A stretch of DNA of 64,000 bases from Thermalbibacter longus (lineage in GTDB: Bacteria > Chloroflexota > Chloroflexia > Thermomicrobiales > Thermomicrobiaceae). The stretch is from positions 186,001-250,000 of the forward strand of contig NZ_JAMSLR010000001.1 of the NCBI RefSeq assembly GCF_023806485.1. The letters are read 5' to 3'. Below the pieces are notes generated by a model that was given only the letters and a program-made list of their open reading frames with translations, was not told where the DNA came from and made no database searches. Shown in pieces: positions 43,001 through 51,334 of the stretch (position 1 is its first letter; each line of letters starts with the position of its first letter). A program made the position numbers and the translations under genes.

Positions 43001-43020
43001 GTTGTGAAGACGCTCACAAC
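43001..43020. promoter_or_regulatory. CRP/FNR-type dyad between the two Act promoters
   Basis: GTTGTGA (43001-43007) and TCACAAC (43014-43020) form a perfect 7-bp dyad with a 6-nt centre, containing TGTGA-N6-TCACA, the consensus of CRP-family regulators. It lies at the expected start of P1 and about 50 bp upstream of the P2 start. Confidence 0.65.
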
Positions 43021-43027
43021 GTGCGTC

Positions 43028-43056
43028 TTGACAACCGACCTCTGGCGGCGCATGCT
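43028..43056 (+). promoter_or_regulatory. Promoter P2 of the Act operon
   Basis: TTGACA (43028-43033), 17-bp spacer, CATGCT (43051-43056), followed by AC as in P1. TTGACAAC and GCATGCTAC are shared with P1, while the spacers differ. The first start codon is 90 nt further on. Confidence 0.6.
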
Positions 43057-43145
43057 ACCGGCGAAATCGATTGACCCGCCGCCTGTTGGCTGCACGGCCT
43101 CCGGCCGTCGCGCGCGGACAGGGATGCGATCGTAGAGGGGGAGCG

Positions 43146-43436
43146 ATGACGCCCGAGAATGTGACCAGTGAGCAGTGGCAGCAAATCAGCACGGCTCTGG
43201 TCTGGTTCTGGGCCTTCCTCGGTTGCGTCGTGGGCTTCGCTGCCAACTTCCTCGTCGGCTATGCCATCATCCCTTCTCTCGTCTCAACTCGCGATCTTCC
43301 AGCTCGCGCCATGACGGTGCGTCCAGTCCTCTTCGCCCTCGCTGTCGTGTTCCTTCTGGCGGCGATCTTCAGCTTCATCAACCTCGTTGGTGGGATCCAG
43401 GTGCTCTACGAGATCTGGCCACAGAAGTGGATCTGA
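43146..43436 (+). CDS. Small two-helix membrane protein of the Act operon
   Basis: A 96-residue protein with two long hydrophobic segments (ALVWFWAFLGCVVGFAANFL, about 17-36, and PVLFALAVVFLLAAIFSFIN, about 60-79). It has no heme or metal motif. As the first gene after the tandem promoters and before the pentaheme cytochrome gene, it is probably an accessory or small subunit of the complex. ATG 43146 is preceded by GGGGGAG; the frame opens at 43071. No named family recognised. Confidence 0.75.
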   Translation: MTPENVTSEQWQQISTALVWFWAFLGCVVGFAANFLVGYAIIPSLVSTRDLPARAMTVRPVLFALAVVFLLAAIFSFINLVGGIQVLYEIWPQKWI

Positions 43437-43513
43437 GCCGGCACGGGAACGGTACTGTCCTGGTGCCGGCTACTGGGCGGTCGTGAAGCATTAAGAGAAC
43501 GGAGCCGAGAGGA

Positions 43514-44050
43514 ATGCAGCGCTACTTCCGGTTGGTGCTGTTCGCCGCCGTGATGCTGGTGGTGCTGGCCATCCCGGTTGCTGCCGTGCTGGCGCGCTCA
43601 TACTTCCTCGCCCCTACGGCCCAGCCGGTCAAAGCCCAGCCTATTCAATTCCCGCATCAGGTTCACGTGCAGGGGATGGGGCTGGACTGCACCTTCTGTC
43701 ACCGGGGGGCTACGACTTCGGCACAGGCGACGATCCCGGCTCTCGAATTCTGCATGAACTGCCATAAGATCGTTCCCTGGGAGGGACGGCCTGACCTGGA
43801 GCGGCTGGTGGAGGCGTTCCAGAGCGGCCAGACGATCCAGTGGAACAAGGTGCACCAGCTCCCGGATCACGTCCACTTCGTCCACGCAGTTCACCTCAAC
43901 TTCGGCTTCCAGTGCGCCGATTGCCACGGTGACGTCGGCTCGATGGGGAAGCCAGGCGTGAAGCAAGTTCGTGATCTGCGCATGGGTGACTGTCTAACCT
44001 GTCACCAGCAGAACGGCGCGCGAACCGATTGCTCCGTGTGCCACTACTGA
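43514..44050 (+). CDS. actA: Alternative complex III subunit ActA, pentaheme cytochrome c
   Basis: A 178-residue membrane-anchored cytochrome. An N-terminal hydrophobic helix (about 5-27) is followed by five CxxCH heme sites: CTFCH, CMNCH, CADCH, CLTCH and CSVCH. Several extra His residues (HQVHVQ, HVHFVHAVH) can be distal ligands. ActA passes electrons from the quinol site/ActB to ActE or directly to the terminal oxidase. ATG 43514 has GGAG upstream. The next gene begins 23 nt after its stop. Confidence 0.93.
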   Translation: MQRYFRLVLFAAVMLVVLAIPVAAVLARSYFLAPTAQPVKAQPIQFPHQVHVQGMGLDCTFCHRGATTSAQATIPALEFCMNCHKIVPWEGRPDLERLVEAFQSGQTIQWNKVHQLPDHVHFVHAVHLNFGFQCADCHGDVGSMGKPGVKQVRDLRMGDCLTCHQQNGARTDCSVCHY

Positions 44051-44079
44051 TCGGCGGCACGGCACGAGTGGAGATGAGG

Positions 44080-46320
44080 ATGCGGCGACGAGAGTTCCTC
44101 AAGCTGGCAGCGACCTCAGCGACCGGAGCGGTGCTCTTCACCGGCTGCGGGTCGATCGGCGATGCGAACCCCGAGCACGAGTTCAAGATCGAAAGCCCGG
44201 TTCGCAACCCGAACGACCTGCTATACGGGCGTGACAACTGGTATGCCACGGCCACTCCGCTCTCGATCGGGGGTTACGGGATCATCGTCCGGGTCTTCGA
44301 GGGGCGAGCAAAGAAGGTCGAGGGGAATCCAGACTTCCCCGTCAACCTCGGGCGTAGCTGCGCGAAGGCACAGGCGCTGGTCCAGGAGGTCTACCACCCG
44401 GATCGAATCGGCGGGCCGCTTCGCCTCGCCGGCCAGCGCGGCTCTGGCCAGTTCCAGGTCATCGAGTGGGAAGAGGCGCTGGGCCAGGTCGCTGACCTGA
44501 TCCGGCAGGCTCCTGACTCGACGCTCCTCATCACCGAACCGCTCAACGGCGCACTCGGTGCCATCGTCGAGCAATTCGTCCAGACGACGGGCATCCAGCA
44601 CGCTAGCCTGGAGCCCGACGAGCGGGTGGTGCTGCGGGAGGCGATGCGACGGGTCTTCGGGGTGGATACCTTGCCCACGCTGGACCTCGCCAACGCTCGC
44701 TTCCTGGTCAGCTTCAGCGCCGATTTTCTGCACACCTGGATCTCGCCGGTGCAGTTCGCGCGGGCCTATGGAGCCTTCCGGCAGGGCCGGCCCGACGTGC
44801 GCGGTACGTACTATCATGTCGGCCCCCGGCTCTCCGGCACGGCCGCCAATGCCGACCGCTGGTTCCCGGTTCGACCGGGTGCCGAGGGGCTGGTCGCGCT
44901 GAGCATGGCCCAGGTCATGCTCGAGGAAGGGCTCGTCGAGGGGGACGGAGCTGAGCCGTTCTTCCAGGCAATCGGTCTGACGCCGGAGCAACTGGGGGCG
45001 GATTTCGCTCCCGATCGGGTCGCCGATGCTGCTGGGCTCACCGCTGAGCAGATCCGAGAACTGGCGCACGCCTTCGCCGAGCAGCGACCGAGCGTCGCGA
45101 TCGCCGGGACTAGCGCTGCGGCGACCACCAACGGGCTGTTCAACCTCGCGGCCGTATTCGGCCTCAACTACCTGGTGGGCAGCGTCAATAGCGAGGGGGG
45201 CCTGATCCTGAACCCTGCGTCACCGCTTCCAGACGAGCTCCCGGCGAACCGTGGCGGTGATCCATATAGCCAGTGGGTCAACATCGCCCAGCAGATCGCG
45301 GGCGGCCAGATCCGGACGGTGCTCGTCCACCGGGCGAACCCAGTGTACAGCTTGCCGCCGGCCAGCGGCATCCAGGACGCGCTGCGCGGTGCCGGGTCGG
45401 TCGTCAGCTTCTCAAGCTTCCTGGACGAGACTACGATGCTGGCAGACCTGGTTTTGCCCGATCACACCGCGCTTGAACAGTGGGGCCTGGTAGTTCCGGA
45501 ACCCGGGCCCGGCTTCGAGATCGTCGCGATCCAGCAGCCGGTGGTGAACCCGTTCGTCAACACTCGCGCGTTCGGCGATGTGTTGATTCAAATCGCTTCC
45601 CAGCTCGGGCAGGCGCTTCCCTGGCCGAGCCAGGAGGCGGCGGTGCGCGCGCTGGCCGATGGGCTGCGTGGCCTGGGGCGCGGCAACGTCGAGGCCGAGC
45701 AGCCCAGCGAGTACTTCGTCACCATGCAGACGCAAGGCGGATGGTGGGACGAAGAGGCGAGGGCCGAGGAGGCGAGCCCTCAAGCGCCGACTGCCCCGGC
45801 GAATCCGGAATTCGCTGGCGATCCCGGCCAGTTCCCGTTCTACCTCCTCCCGTTCCCGTCCGATTCGCTCGGATACGGGGAGTTTTCGCACCTGCCCTGG
45901 CTCCAGGCGCTGCCGGAGCCGGTCTCGACCAACGTCTGGGGAACCTGGATCGAGTTGAACCCGCGGACGGCCCAGGACATCGGCGTGGAGACCGGCGACG
46001 TGGTGCGCGTGGTGACGCCGCAGGGCAGCGCCGAGTTGCCAGTCTACGTAAACCCGGCGGCGATGCCCGATGTCCTCTCGGTGCCGATGGGCCAGGGGCA
46101 CAAGGCTTATGGACGCTATGCCGAGGGACGCGGGGTGAACCCGCTGGAGCTGGTCGCGCCGCAGGCAGAGCGGGAGACGGGGGCCCTTGCCTGGGCGGCG
46201 ACTCGCTGCCGGCTGGAGCTGACTGGTCGTCGGATGCGCATCGCTCGCTTCGAAGGGCAGTTCCCGGCGTTCCAGCTCGAGGAGTTCCCGATCATTCAGG
46301 TCACGCGGCCGCGAACGTGA
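44080..46320 (+). CDS. actB: Alternative complex III subunit ActB1 (molybdopterin-oxidoreductase-like, no cofactor expected)
   Basis: A 746-residue protein. The N-terminus is a twin-arginine signal (MRRREFLKLAATSATG) with a lipobox Cys at C23 (LFTGC). The body is the molybdopterin-oxidoreductase fold (NLGRSCAKAQALVQEVYHPDR, SVNSEGGLILNP, VHRANPVYSLPPASG, ADLVLPDHTALEQWG). Its end, VWGTWIELNPRTAQDIGVETGDVV, is the dinucleotide-binding-type beta barrel. In ActB this part is known to hold no molybdenum cofactor. Here it is separate from the iron-sulfur part, whereas many ActB proteins are one chain of about 1000 residues. ATG 44080 has GGAG six bases upstream; ATG 44074 is possible. Confidence 0.9.
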   Translation: MRRREFLKLAATSATGAVLFTGCGSIGDANPEHEFKIESPVRNPNDLLYGRDNWYATATPLSIGGYGIIVRVFEGRAKKVEGNPDFPVNLGRSCAKAQALVQEVYHPDRIGGPLRLAGQRGSGQFQVIEWEEALGQVADLIRQAPDSTLLITEPLNGALGAIVEQFVQTTGIQHASLEPDERVVLREAMRRVFGVDTLPTLDLANARFLVSFSADFLHTWISPVQFARAYGAFRQGRPDVRGTYYHVGPRLSGTAANADRWFPVRPGAEGLVALSMAQVMLEEGLVEGDGAEPFFQAIGLTPEQLGADFAPDRVADAAGLTAEQIRELAHAFAEQRPSVAIAGTSAAATTNGLFNLAAVFGLNYLVGSVNSEGGLILNPASPLPDELPANRGGDPYSQWVNIAQQIAGGQIRTVLVHRANPVYSLPPASGIQDALRGAGSVVSFSSFLDETTMLADLVLPDHTALEQWGLVVPEPGPGFEIVAIQQPVVNPFVNTRAFGDVLIQIASQLGQALPWPSQEAAVRALADGLRGLGRGNVEAEQPSEYFVTMQTQGGWWDEEARAEEASPQAPTAPANPEFAGDPGQFPFYLLPFPSDSLGYGEFSHLPWLQALPEPVSTNVWGTWIELNPRTAQDIGVETGDVVRVVTPQGSAELPVYVNPAAMPDVLSVPMGQGHKAYGRYAEGRGVNPLELVAPQAERETGALAWAATRCRLELTGRRMRIARFEGQFPAFQLEEFPIIQVTRPRT

Positions 46321-46380
46321 GCGCTGGCGCGTCGCTTCACCGGCTGGCAACGATGCTGGCAGAGAGAGGAAGATGAGGGA

Positions 46381-47106
46381 ATGCCACGCTGGGGAATGGT
46401 GATCGATCTCGACCGGTGCACCGGTTGCGGCGCCTGCGTTGTCGCCTGTCAGGCCGAGAACAACGTCCCGATCAATACCGAGGACGTCTATCACCAGCGC
46501 CGCGCGATCGAGTGGATCCGGCTCGAGCGCTACTGGGAGGGCGAGTACCCCAACATCAAGGCGCGCTATATCCCGGTGCCCTGCATGCATTGCCAGAACG
46601 CGCCCTGCGAGCCCGTCTGCCCGGTCTACGCGACCTACCACACCAGCGAAGGCATCAACATGCAGGTCTACAACCGGTGCATCGGTACGCGCTACTGCGC
46701 GATCAACTGCCACTGGCACGTCCGGTTCTTCAATTTCTGGGAGCCGAAGTGGCCTGACTCGCTGAAGAACCAGCTCAATCCGAACGTCACGGTTCGTAGC
46801 CGCGGTGTGATGGAGAAGTGCACCTTCTGCATCCAGCGCGTGGTGAAGGCCGAACACCAGGCAAAGCTCGAGGGCCGCGACCTCGAAGCCGATGAGTTCA
46901 CGACGGCCTGCGCGCAGGCCTGCCCGGCCGAGGCGATCGTCTTCGGGGATCTCGACAACCCGAACAGCCGGGTCGCTCAGCTCGTCAACAGCGCCGTCAA
47001 CGAGCGCGGCTACCGGCTACTCGAAGACCTCGGTACCGAGCCATCCGTCTACTATCTCAAGAAGATCGACCCCGAGGCGGCTGCCGAGGAGCACAGCGGT
47101 CACTAG
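46381..47106 (+). CDS. Alternative complex III subunit ActB2, multi-cluster ferredoxin
   Basis: A 241-residue iron-sulfur protein of the NrfC/DmsB type. Cys groups: CTGCGACVVAC (16-26 region), CMHCQNAPCEPVC, CIGTRYCAINC, CTFC and late CAQACP, enough for three or four cubane clusters, as in the C-terminal half of fused ActB. It shuttles electrons between the quinol-oxidising membrane part and the cytochromes. It begins 60 nt after the ActB1 stop. The lack of its own signal suggests export bound to ActB1 through Tat. Confidence 0.92.
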   Translation: MPRWGMVIDLDRCTGCGACVVACQAENNVPINTEDVYHQRRAIEWIRLERYWEGEYPNIKARYIPVPCMHCQNAPCEPVCPVYATYHTSEGINMQVYNRCIGTRYCAINCHWHVRFFNFWEPKWPDSLKNQLNPNVTVRSRGVMEKCTFCIQRVVKAEHQAKLEGRDLEADEFTTACAQACPAEAIVFGDLDNPNSRVAQLVNSAVNERGYRLLEDLGTEPSVYYLKKIDPEAAAEEHSGH

Positions 47107-47144
47107 GAACGATCCGGAGGCGATGAGGAAGGCGAGCGGGGCGA

Positions 47145-48533
47145 ATGGCCAGGCACACGACGGTAGTGACTCACGGACATGAGCTGCAGCGCACCTGGGA
47201 GCTTGCGCCTCGGGACGTGCTCGACGCCGGGCTTCGGTGGGTGCGCTCTCTGGGGACGGGGCGCCGGCTGGTCGCGTTGATCGCGCTGGCACTCGGCGTC
47301 GTGGGCGCGATCGCGCTCGTGGTCGGGCCGCTCTTGTCGGGTTACGCGAACCGGCAAGTGTGGGCTTACACCGCCGTCGCGTTCGTGTACCTCATGTCCA
47401 CTGCGGCGGCTGCTCCTTGCCTCTCGACCGCGCTGCGAGTGGCCCGAAGCCACTGGCGCCGGCCGGTTAACCGCGTGGCCGAGATCTGGGCGGTGACATT
47501 GATCATCCCCTTGATCCTCTACCTGCTCCTGCTCGGCACGCTACCGGGAACCGAGAACCGCCTCTCGATCTGGTTCGGCTGGCCGCTCTCACCGTGGTTG
47601 TGGGGCGCGATCCTGATGGTGAGCCTGACCGGTGCTGGCTACTTCTTCCTCTGGCTCAGCAGCCTGCCTGACCTGGCCATCGTGCGCGATCAGACCGACT
47701 CGGCTCGGCGCGGGCTGATCGCCCGGCTGGCAGGGCCCTGGCGCGGCTCGCACCGGCAGTGGCGCATGATCGAGAAGGTCGTGAACAACGCCGGAGTCCT
47801 CTACGTCCTGATCTACGTGCCGACGATGACCGTGTTCGCCACCGACTTCATCATCAGTATGATCCCCGGCTACTTCACGGCGGTCTTTCCCGCCTACTTC
47901 ACCATAAGCTCGTTCGAGGCCGGGATCGCGCTGACGATCGTTACGATGGCAGTGCTCCGCCGCTGGGGTGGACAGCAGGACTATCTCGGCCTGGAGCAGT
48001 TCTGGGCGCTGGGCAAGATGCTCCTGGCCTTCGCGCTCCTCTGGTTCTACTTCTGGTGGTCGGAGTTCATCATCTTCTGGTACGGGCGGTTGCCGCGAGA
48101 GATCAATGTGCTCAAGTACATCATGGCCGAGACGTACCTCTGGCCGTTCGTGCTGGCGTTCCTGCTCAACTTCGCCCTGCCGCTGTTGATCCTGATGTGG
48201 AACCCGATTCGCCGCAGTATCGCCGGGCCGACGGTCGTGGCCTGCATCGTGCTAGTCGGCAACCTGATCGACCGGATCCGCTTGATATCGGCCGGCTACT
48301 CGGTGCCGGATATCACCCAGCACGAGCTCCACGAGATCCCGGCGGCCTATATCCCCAACCTCCTCGACATCCTGATCCTGGCCGGCGCGATCGGCGGCGC
48401 GGTGGCGCTGGTGCTGTTCACGTTCCGGGTGTTGCCTTTCCCCTCGATCTGGGAGGTCACCGGTGGACTCTGGCTGCGTGCCCACCGCCCGTTCAAGCAC
48501 GCGCGGGTGATCGTGGTCGGTAAGCCGGAGTAA
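47145..48533 (+). CDS. actC: Alternative complex III NrfD-type membrane subunit ActC
   Basis: A 462-residue quinol-interacting membrane protein of the NrfD/PsrC family with about ten transmembrane segments, beginning near residue 45 (LVALIALALGVVGAIALVVG). It has a typical cytoplasmic/periplasmic tail ending PFPSIWEVTGGLWLRAHRPF. NrfD subunits form the quinol-binding site and, in the Act complex, a proposed proton path. The start ATG 47145 follows GGCGAGCGGGG. It is followed after 39 nt by a second protein of the same family. Confidence 0.9.
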   Translation: MARHTTVVTHGHELQRTWELAPRDVLDAGLRWVRSLGTGRRLVALIALALGVVGAIALVVGPLLSGYANRQVWAYTAVAFVYLMSTAAAAPCLSTALRVARSHWRRPVNRVAEIWAVTLIIPLILYLLLLGTLPGTENRLSIWFGWPLSPWLWGAILMVSLTGAGYFFLWLSSLPDLAIVRDQTDSARRGLIARLAGPWRGSHRQWRMIEKVVNNAGVLYVLIYVPTMTVFATDFIISMIPGYFTAVFPAYFTISSFEAGIALTIVTMAVLRRWGGQQDYLGLEQFWALGKMLLAFALLWFYFWWSEFIIFWYGRLPREINVLKYIMAETYLWPFVLAFLLNFALPLLILMWNPIRRSIAGPTVVACIVLVGNLIDRIRLISAGYSVPDITQHELHEIPAAYIPNLLDILILAGAIGGAVALVLFTFRVLPFPSIWEVTGGLWLRAHRPFKHARVIVVGKPE

Positions 48534-48572
48534 GGCGGACGGTAGACGAGCGAGCGCTGGCTGGAGGACGAC

Positions 48573-49946
48573 ATGCAGGAACGCCACCAACTAGGGGAAG
48601 AGGCGATCACGAGGGAGCTCTTCCGGCCCCTGGTGTCGACCCCGGCGATGATGTGGGTCGGCTTCATCGGCCTGGGAGCAGTCCTGGCGATCTTCGTGTT
48701 CGCCGTGAGCTGGATGTTCTATTGGGGGCTGGGCGTCACCGGGCTCCATCGCCCCAACATGTGGGGCTTCATGATCGTCAACTTCGTGTTTTGGATCGGT
48801 ATCAGCCACGCTGGCGTGATGATCTCGGCGATCCTGCGCCTCACCCAGGCCGAGTGGCGACGACCCGTCACGCGTGCCGCCGAGGTGATGACGATCTTCA
48901 GCCTGATGACCGCTATGCTCCACCCGGTCATCCACACCGGGCGGCCGTGGCGCACGCTCTACTGGGTCTTCCCGTACGATTTCTGGCGCAACCTGTGGCC
49001 TGATATCCGTGGCCCGCTGGTCTGGGACCCCAGCGCCATCCTGACCTACCTCACCGGCTCGACGCTCTTCCTCTACACGACGATCATCCCCGATATGGCT
49101 CTGGCGCGCGACCGAACGACCGGCTGGCGTCACGTGCTGTACTCCATCCTGGCGCTGGGCTGGCGCGGCAACGAGCGCCAGTGGAAGATGCAGACGATTG
49201 CCGGCTTCCTGCTCTCTGGCCTCATCCTGCCGGTGTTCGTCTCGGTGCACAGCATCGTCTCCTGGGACTTCGCTGTCTCGCTGGTTCCCACCTGGCACGC
49301 GACGGTGTTCGCGCCGTACTTCGTTATCGGGGCGATCCACTCCGGCGTCTCCGCCGTGGTGACCTTAATGGCGCTGATGCGCTGGCTCTTCCGCTTCGAG
49401 AACTACATCCGCCTGGAGCACTTCGATTCCATTGGCCGGCTCCTGATCGCTGTCGGCACCGGCTGGCTCTGGTTCTTCCTGCTCGATATCTTCTTCGCCA
49501 TCTATCCGCAGGAGGCGCGCGAGCTGGAGATCATGCAGTTCCGCCTGTTCGACTGGCCCTTCAATGTGATGACGGCGCTGATCTTCATCTTCGGTTACTT
49601 CATTCCGGTGCCGATCTGGGTCTTCCAGCGTTTCCGCCGCAACGTGAAGATCATGTTCTGGACTTCGATTGCCGTGAACGTCGGCATGTGGGCTGAGCGC
49701 TACTGGCTCATCAAGCCTGGCCTGATGCGCAAGTACGAGTGGACGTTCGACTGGGCCTGGTACCGGCCGAGCATCGTCGAGATCAGCATCGTGATGGGTT
49801 CGTTCGCACTGGTCGGCTTCCTGCTGCTCGTGTTTTCCAAGATCTTCCCGCCTATTTCGGTTTGGGAAGAGAAGGAGGGCGTGCACTTCGCCCAGCAGCT
49901 TCAGGTTGGGAAGCGGCGGGTCAACGCCATCGTCCGAGAGTTCTAA
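48573..49946 (+). CDS. Alternative complex III second NrfD-type membrane subunit (ActF-like)
   Basis: A 457-residue polytopic membrane protein of the NrfD family with about ten hydrophobic segments, related to but distinct from the preceding ActC (it starts QERHQLGEEAITRELFRPLV and ends ISVWEEKEGVHFAQQLQV). The Act complex normally contains two NrfD-type subunits, ActC and ActF. Here they are adjacent, whereas in the classical order actF comes last. Which of the two corresponds to C and which to F needs alignment. ATG 48573 has GGAGG upstream. Confidence 0.88.
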   Translation: MQERHQLGEEAITRELFRPLVSTPAMMWVGFIGLGAVLAIFVFAVSWMFYWGLGVTGLHRPNMWGFMIVNFVFWIGISHAGVMISAILRLTQAEWRRPVTRAAEVMTIFSLMTAMLHPVIHTGRPWRTLYWVFPYDFWRNLWPDIRGPLVWDPSAILTYLTGSTLFLYTTIIPDMALARDRTTGWRHVLYSILALGWRGNERQWKMQTIAGFLLSGLILPVFVSVHSIVSWDFAVSLVPTWHATVFAPYFVIGAIHSGVSAVVTLMALMRWLFRFENYIRLEHFDSIGRLLIAVGTGWLWFFLLDIFFAIYPQEARELEIMQFRLFDWPFNVMTALIFIFGYFIPVPIWVFQRFRRNVKIMFWTSIAVNVGMWAERYWLIKPGLMRKYEWTFDWAWYRPSIVEISIVMGSFALVGFLLLVFSKIFPPISVWEEKEGVHFAQQLQVGKRRVNAIVREF

Positions 49947-49981
49947 TGGTGGGTGGAAGCGAGGCGAAAGGCGGCTGAGGG

Positions 49982-50524
49982 ATGGCGATCCGAGAAGTCC
50001 TGGGCATCTACAAGGACCTCGACTCCGCGGTAGCCGCTGCGGACGCGCTGCGCGAGGCCGGGTTCGACCGCGCGGAGTTCGAGGTGCTCTCCAACGCTCC
50101 GTATCCGGAGGGGACATTCGGGGAGGAGTCGGGAATCCACCGGTTGTTCGTCTTCCCGTTGATCGGCGCGTGCTGTGGCTTCGCGGCGGGGTTGCTGATC
50201 ACCGGGGGAACCCAGCTCAGCTTCCCACTGCTTACCGGCGGCAAGCCGCTGCTCTCGATCCCGCCGATGATCATCATCATGTACGAGGGCACGATGCTCG
50301 GCGCGCTCATCTTCACCGTGCTCGGAGTACTCTTCGAGTCGCGGCTGCCGTGGATCGGCAAGGCGCTCTACGATACCCGGATCACGGCTGGCTATATCGG
50401 GATTCTGGTGCGCACCGCCCCGGAGCGCGAGTCGCTGGCGATCAGCGCGCTGCGCAAGGCGAACCCGGAAGACGTGTTGACCGAGGGCGGGAGCGTTGGT
50501 GGCACCGCGCCAGCAGCGCAGTGA
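49982..50524 (+). CDS. actD: Alternative complex III subunit ActD (DUF3341)
   Basis: A 180-residue membrane protein. The soluble N-terminal ferredoxin-like part (GIYKDLDSAVAAADALREAGF) and two transmembrane segments (FPLIGACCGFAAGLLITGG, about 58-76; IIIMYEGTMLGALIFTVLG, about 97-116) match DUF3341 proteins, the ActD subunit. It follows the second NrfD gene after 35 nt. The tail after residue 165 is Gly/Ala/Thr-rich. Confidence 0.92.
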   Translation: MAIREVLGIYKDLDSAVAAADALREAGFDRAEFEVLSNAPYPEGTFGEESGIHRLFVFPLIGACCGFAAGLLITGGTQLSFPLLTGGKPLLSIPPMIIIMYEGTMLGALIFTVLGVLFESRLPWIGKALYDTRITAGYIGILVRTAPERESLAISALRKANPEDVLTEGGSVGGTAPAAQ

Positions 50525-50552
50525 GGGACGCCGGATGCGAGGGAGCATGGCG

Positions 50553-51146
50553 ATGATGACGCGGGCGCGAGCGGGCAGTGCACGCGGCCGACGCATCGGA
50601 CTGGTGCTGGTCAGCCTCAGCGTGCTCGTGTTCGCCGCGGCGTGTAGCTCGACGAACACGTATCCGATCGACTTCTTCAGCGAGATGCACTACCAGAAGT
50701 CATTTCGCGCTCAAGAGCCACCGCGGCTCGACTCTCCGCCCGGCGCGGTACCGATCACCGGCGGTGAGCCTGCCTATACCCTTGAGGAAGCCAGGGATCT
50801 AGAGAACCCGCTAGCAGATGACCCGCAGGCGCGCGAGCGCGGGGCTCAACTCTATGCGTTGAACTGCGCGGTCTGCCATGGCGCTGAAGGCCGCGGTGAC
50901 GGTCGAATGGCGGCTATCTGGCGGGCCCGGCAAGGGGCCGTCCCGCCGGCAGACCTGACGTCCTCGGCCGTGGCGAACCGCACGGACGGCGAGCTGTACT
51001 GGATCCTCACGAACGGGTATACCTCGCCGGAGAACCAGGTGCAGTTCCCGGACGGCCTCTCAAATATGCCTGCGTTCGGCAAGCTGTTGACACCGGAAGA
51101 GCGCTGGGCTCTGGTCTCCTATATTCGCCAGCTCCAGGGGCGTTAG
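50553..51146 (+). CDS. actE: Alternative complex III subunit ActE, monoheme cytochrome c lipoprotein
   Basis: A 197-residue cytochrome. The N-terminal hydrophobic segment ends in a lipobox with C31 (FAAACSS), so it is lipid-anchored outside. The single heme site is CAVCH (105-109) and the likely Met ligand is in NMPAFGK (M172). It is the last gene of the operon. ATG 50553 is chosen because GAGGGAG lies seven bases upstream; in-frame ATGs at 50535 and 50547 are alternatives that change only the signal. A strong palindrome follows. Confidence 0.9.
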   Translation: MMTRARAGSARGRRIGLVLVSLSVLVFAAACSSTNTYPIDFFSEMHYQKSFRAQEPPRLDSPPGAVPITGGEPAYTLEEARDLENPLADDPQARERGAQLYALNCAVCHGAEGRGDGRMAAIWRARQGAVPPADLTSSAVANRTDGELYWILTNGYTSPENQVQFPDGLSNMPAFGKLLTPEERWALVSYIRQLQGR

Positions 51147-51199
51147 GGCTCCGCTCTGGCTGCTGACACTTCGGATCAGTCAACCTCGGCCAAGGAAAG

Positions 51200-51225
51200 G
51201 GGCGGCGACCGGCCGGTCGCCGCCC
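51200..51225 (+). terminator. Palindromic terminator after the Act operon
   Basis: GGGCGGCGACC (51200-51210) and its complement (51215-51225) around GGCC, which is itself self-complementary, 54 nt after the actE stop. No U-tract follows. Confidence 0.65.
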
Positions 51226-51334
51226 GCTCGTTCGCTTGGGCTGTATGCACCAGCGCGCGGCGCTTGCTCTCTGGAGAAGCCTCGGCGATGATGCTAGACA
51301 ACAAGCTAGATCGCTAGAAGGGGGCTGACGCGCG

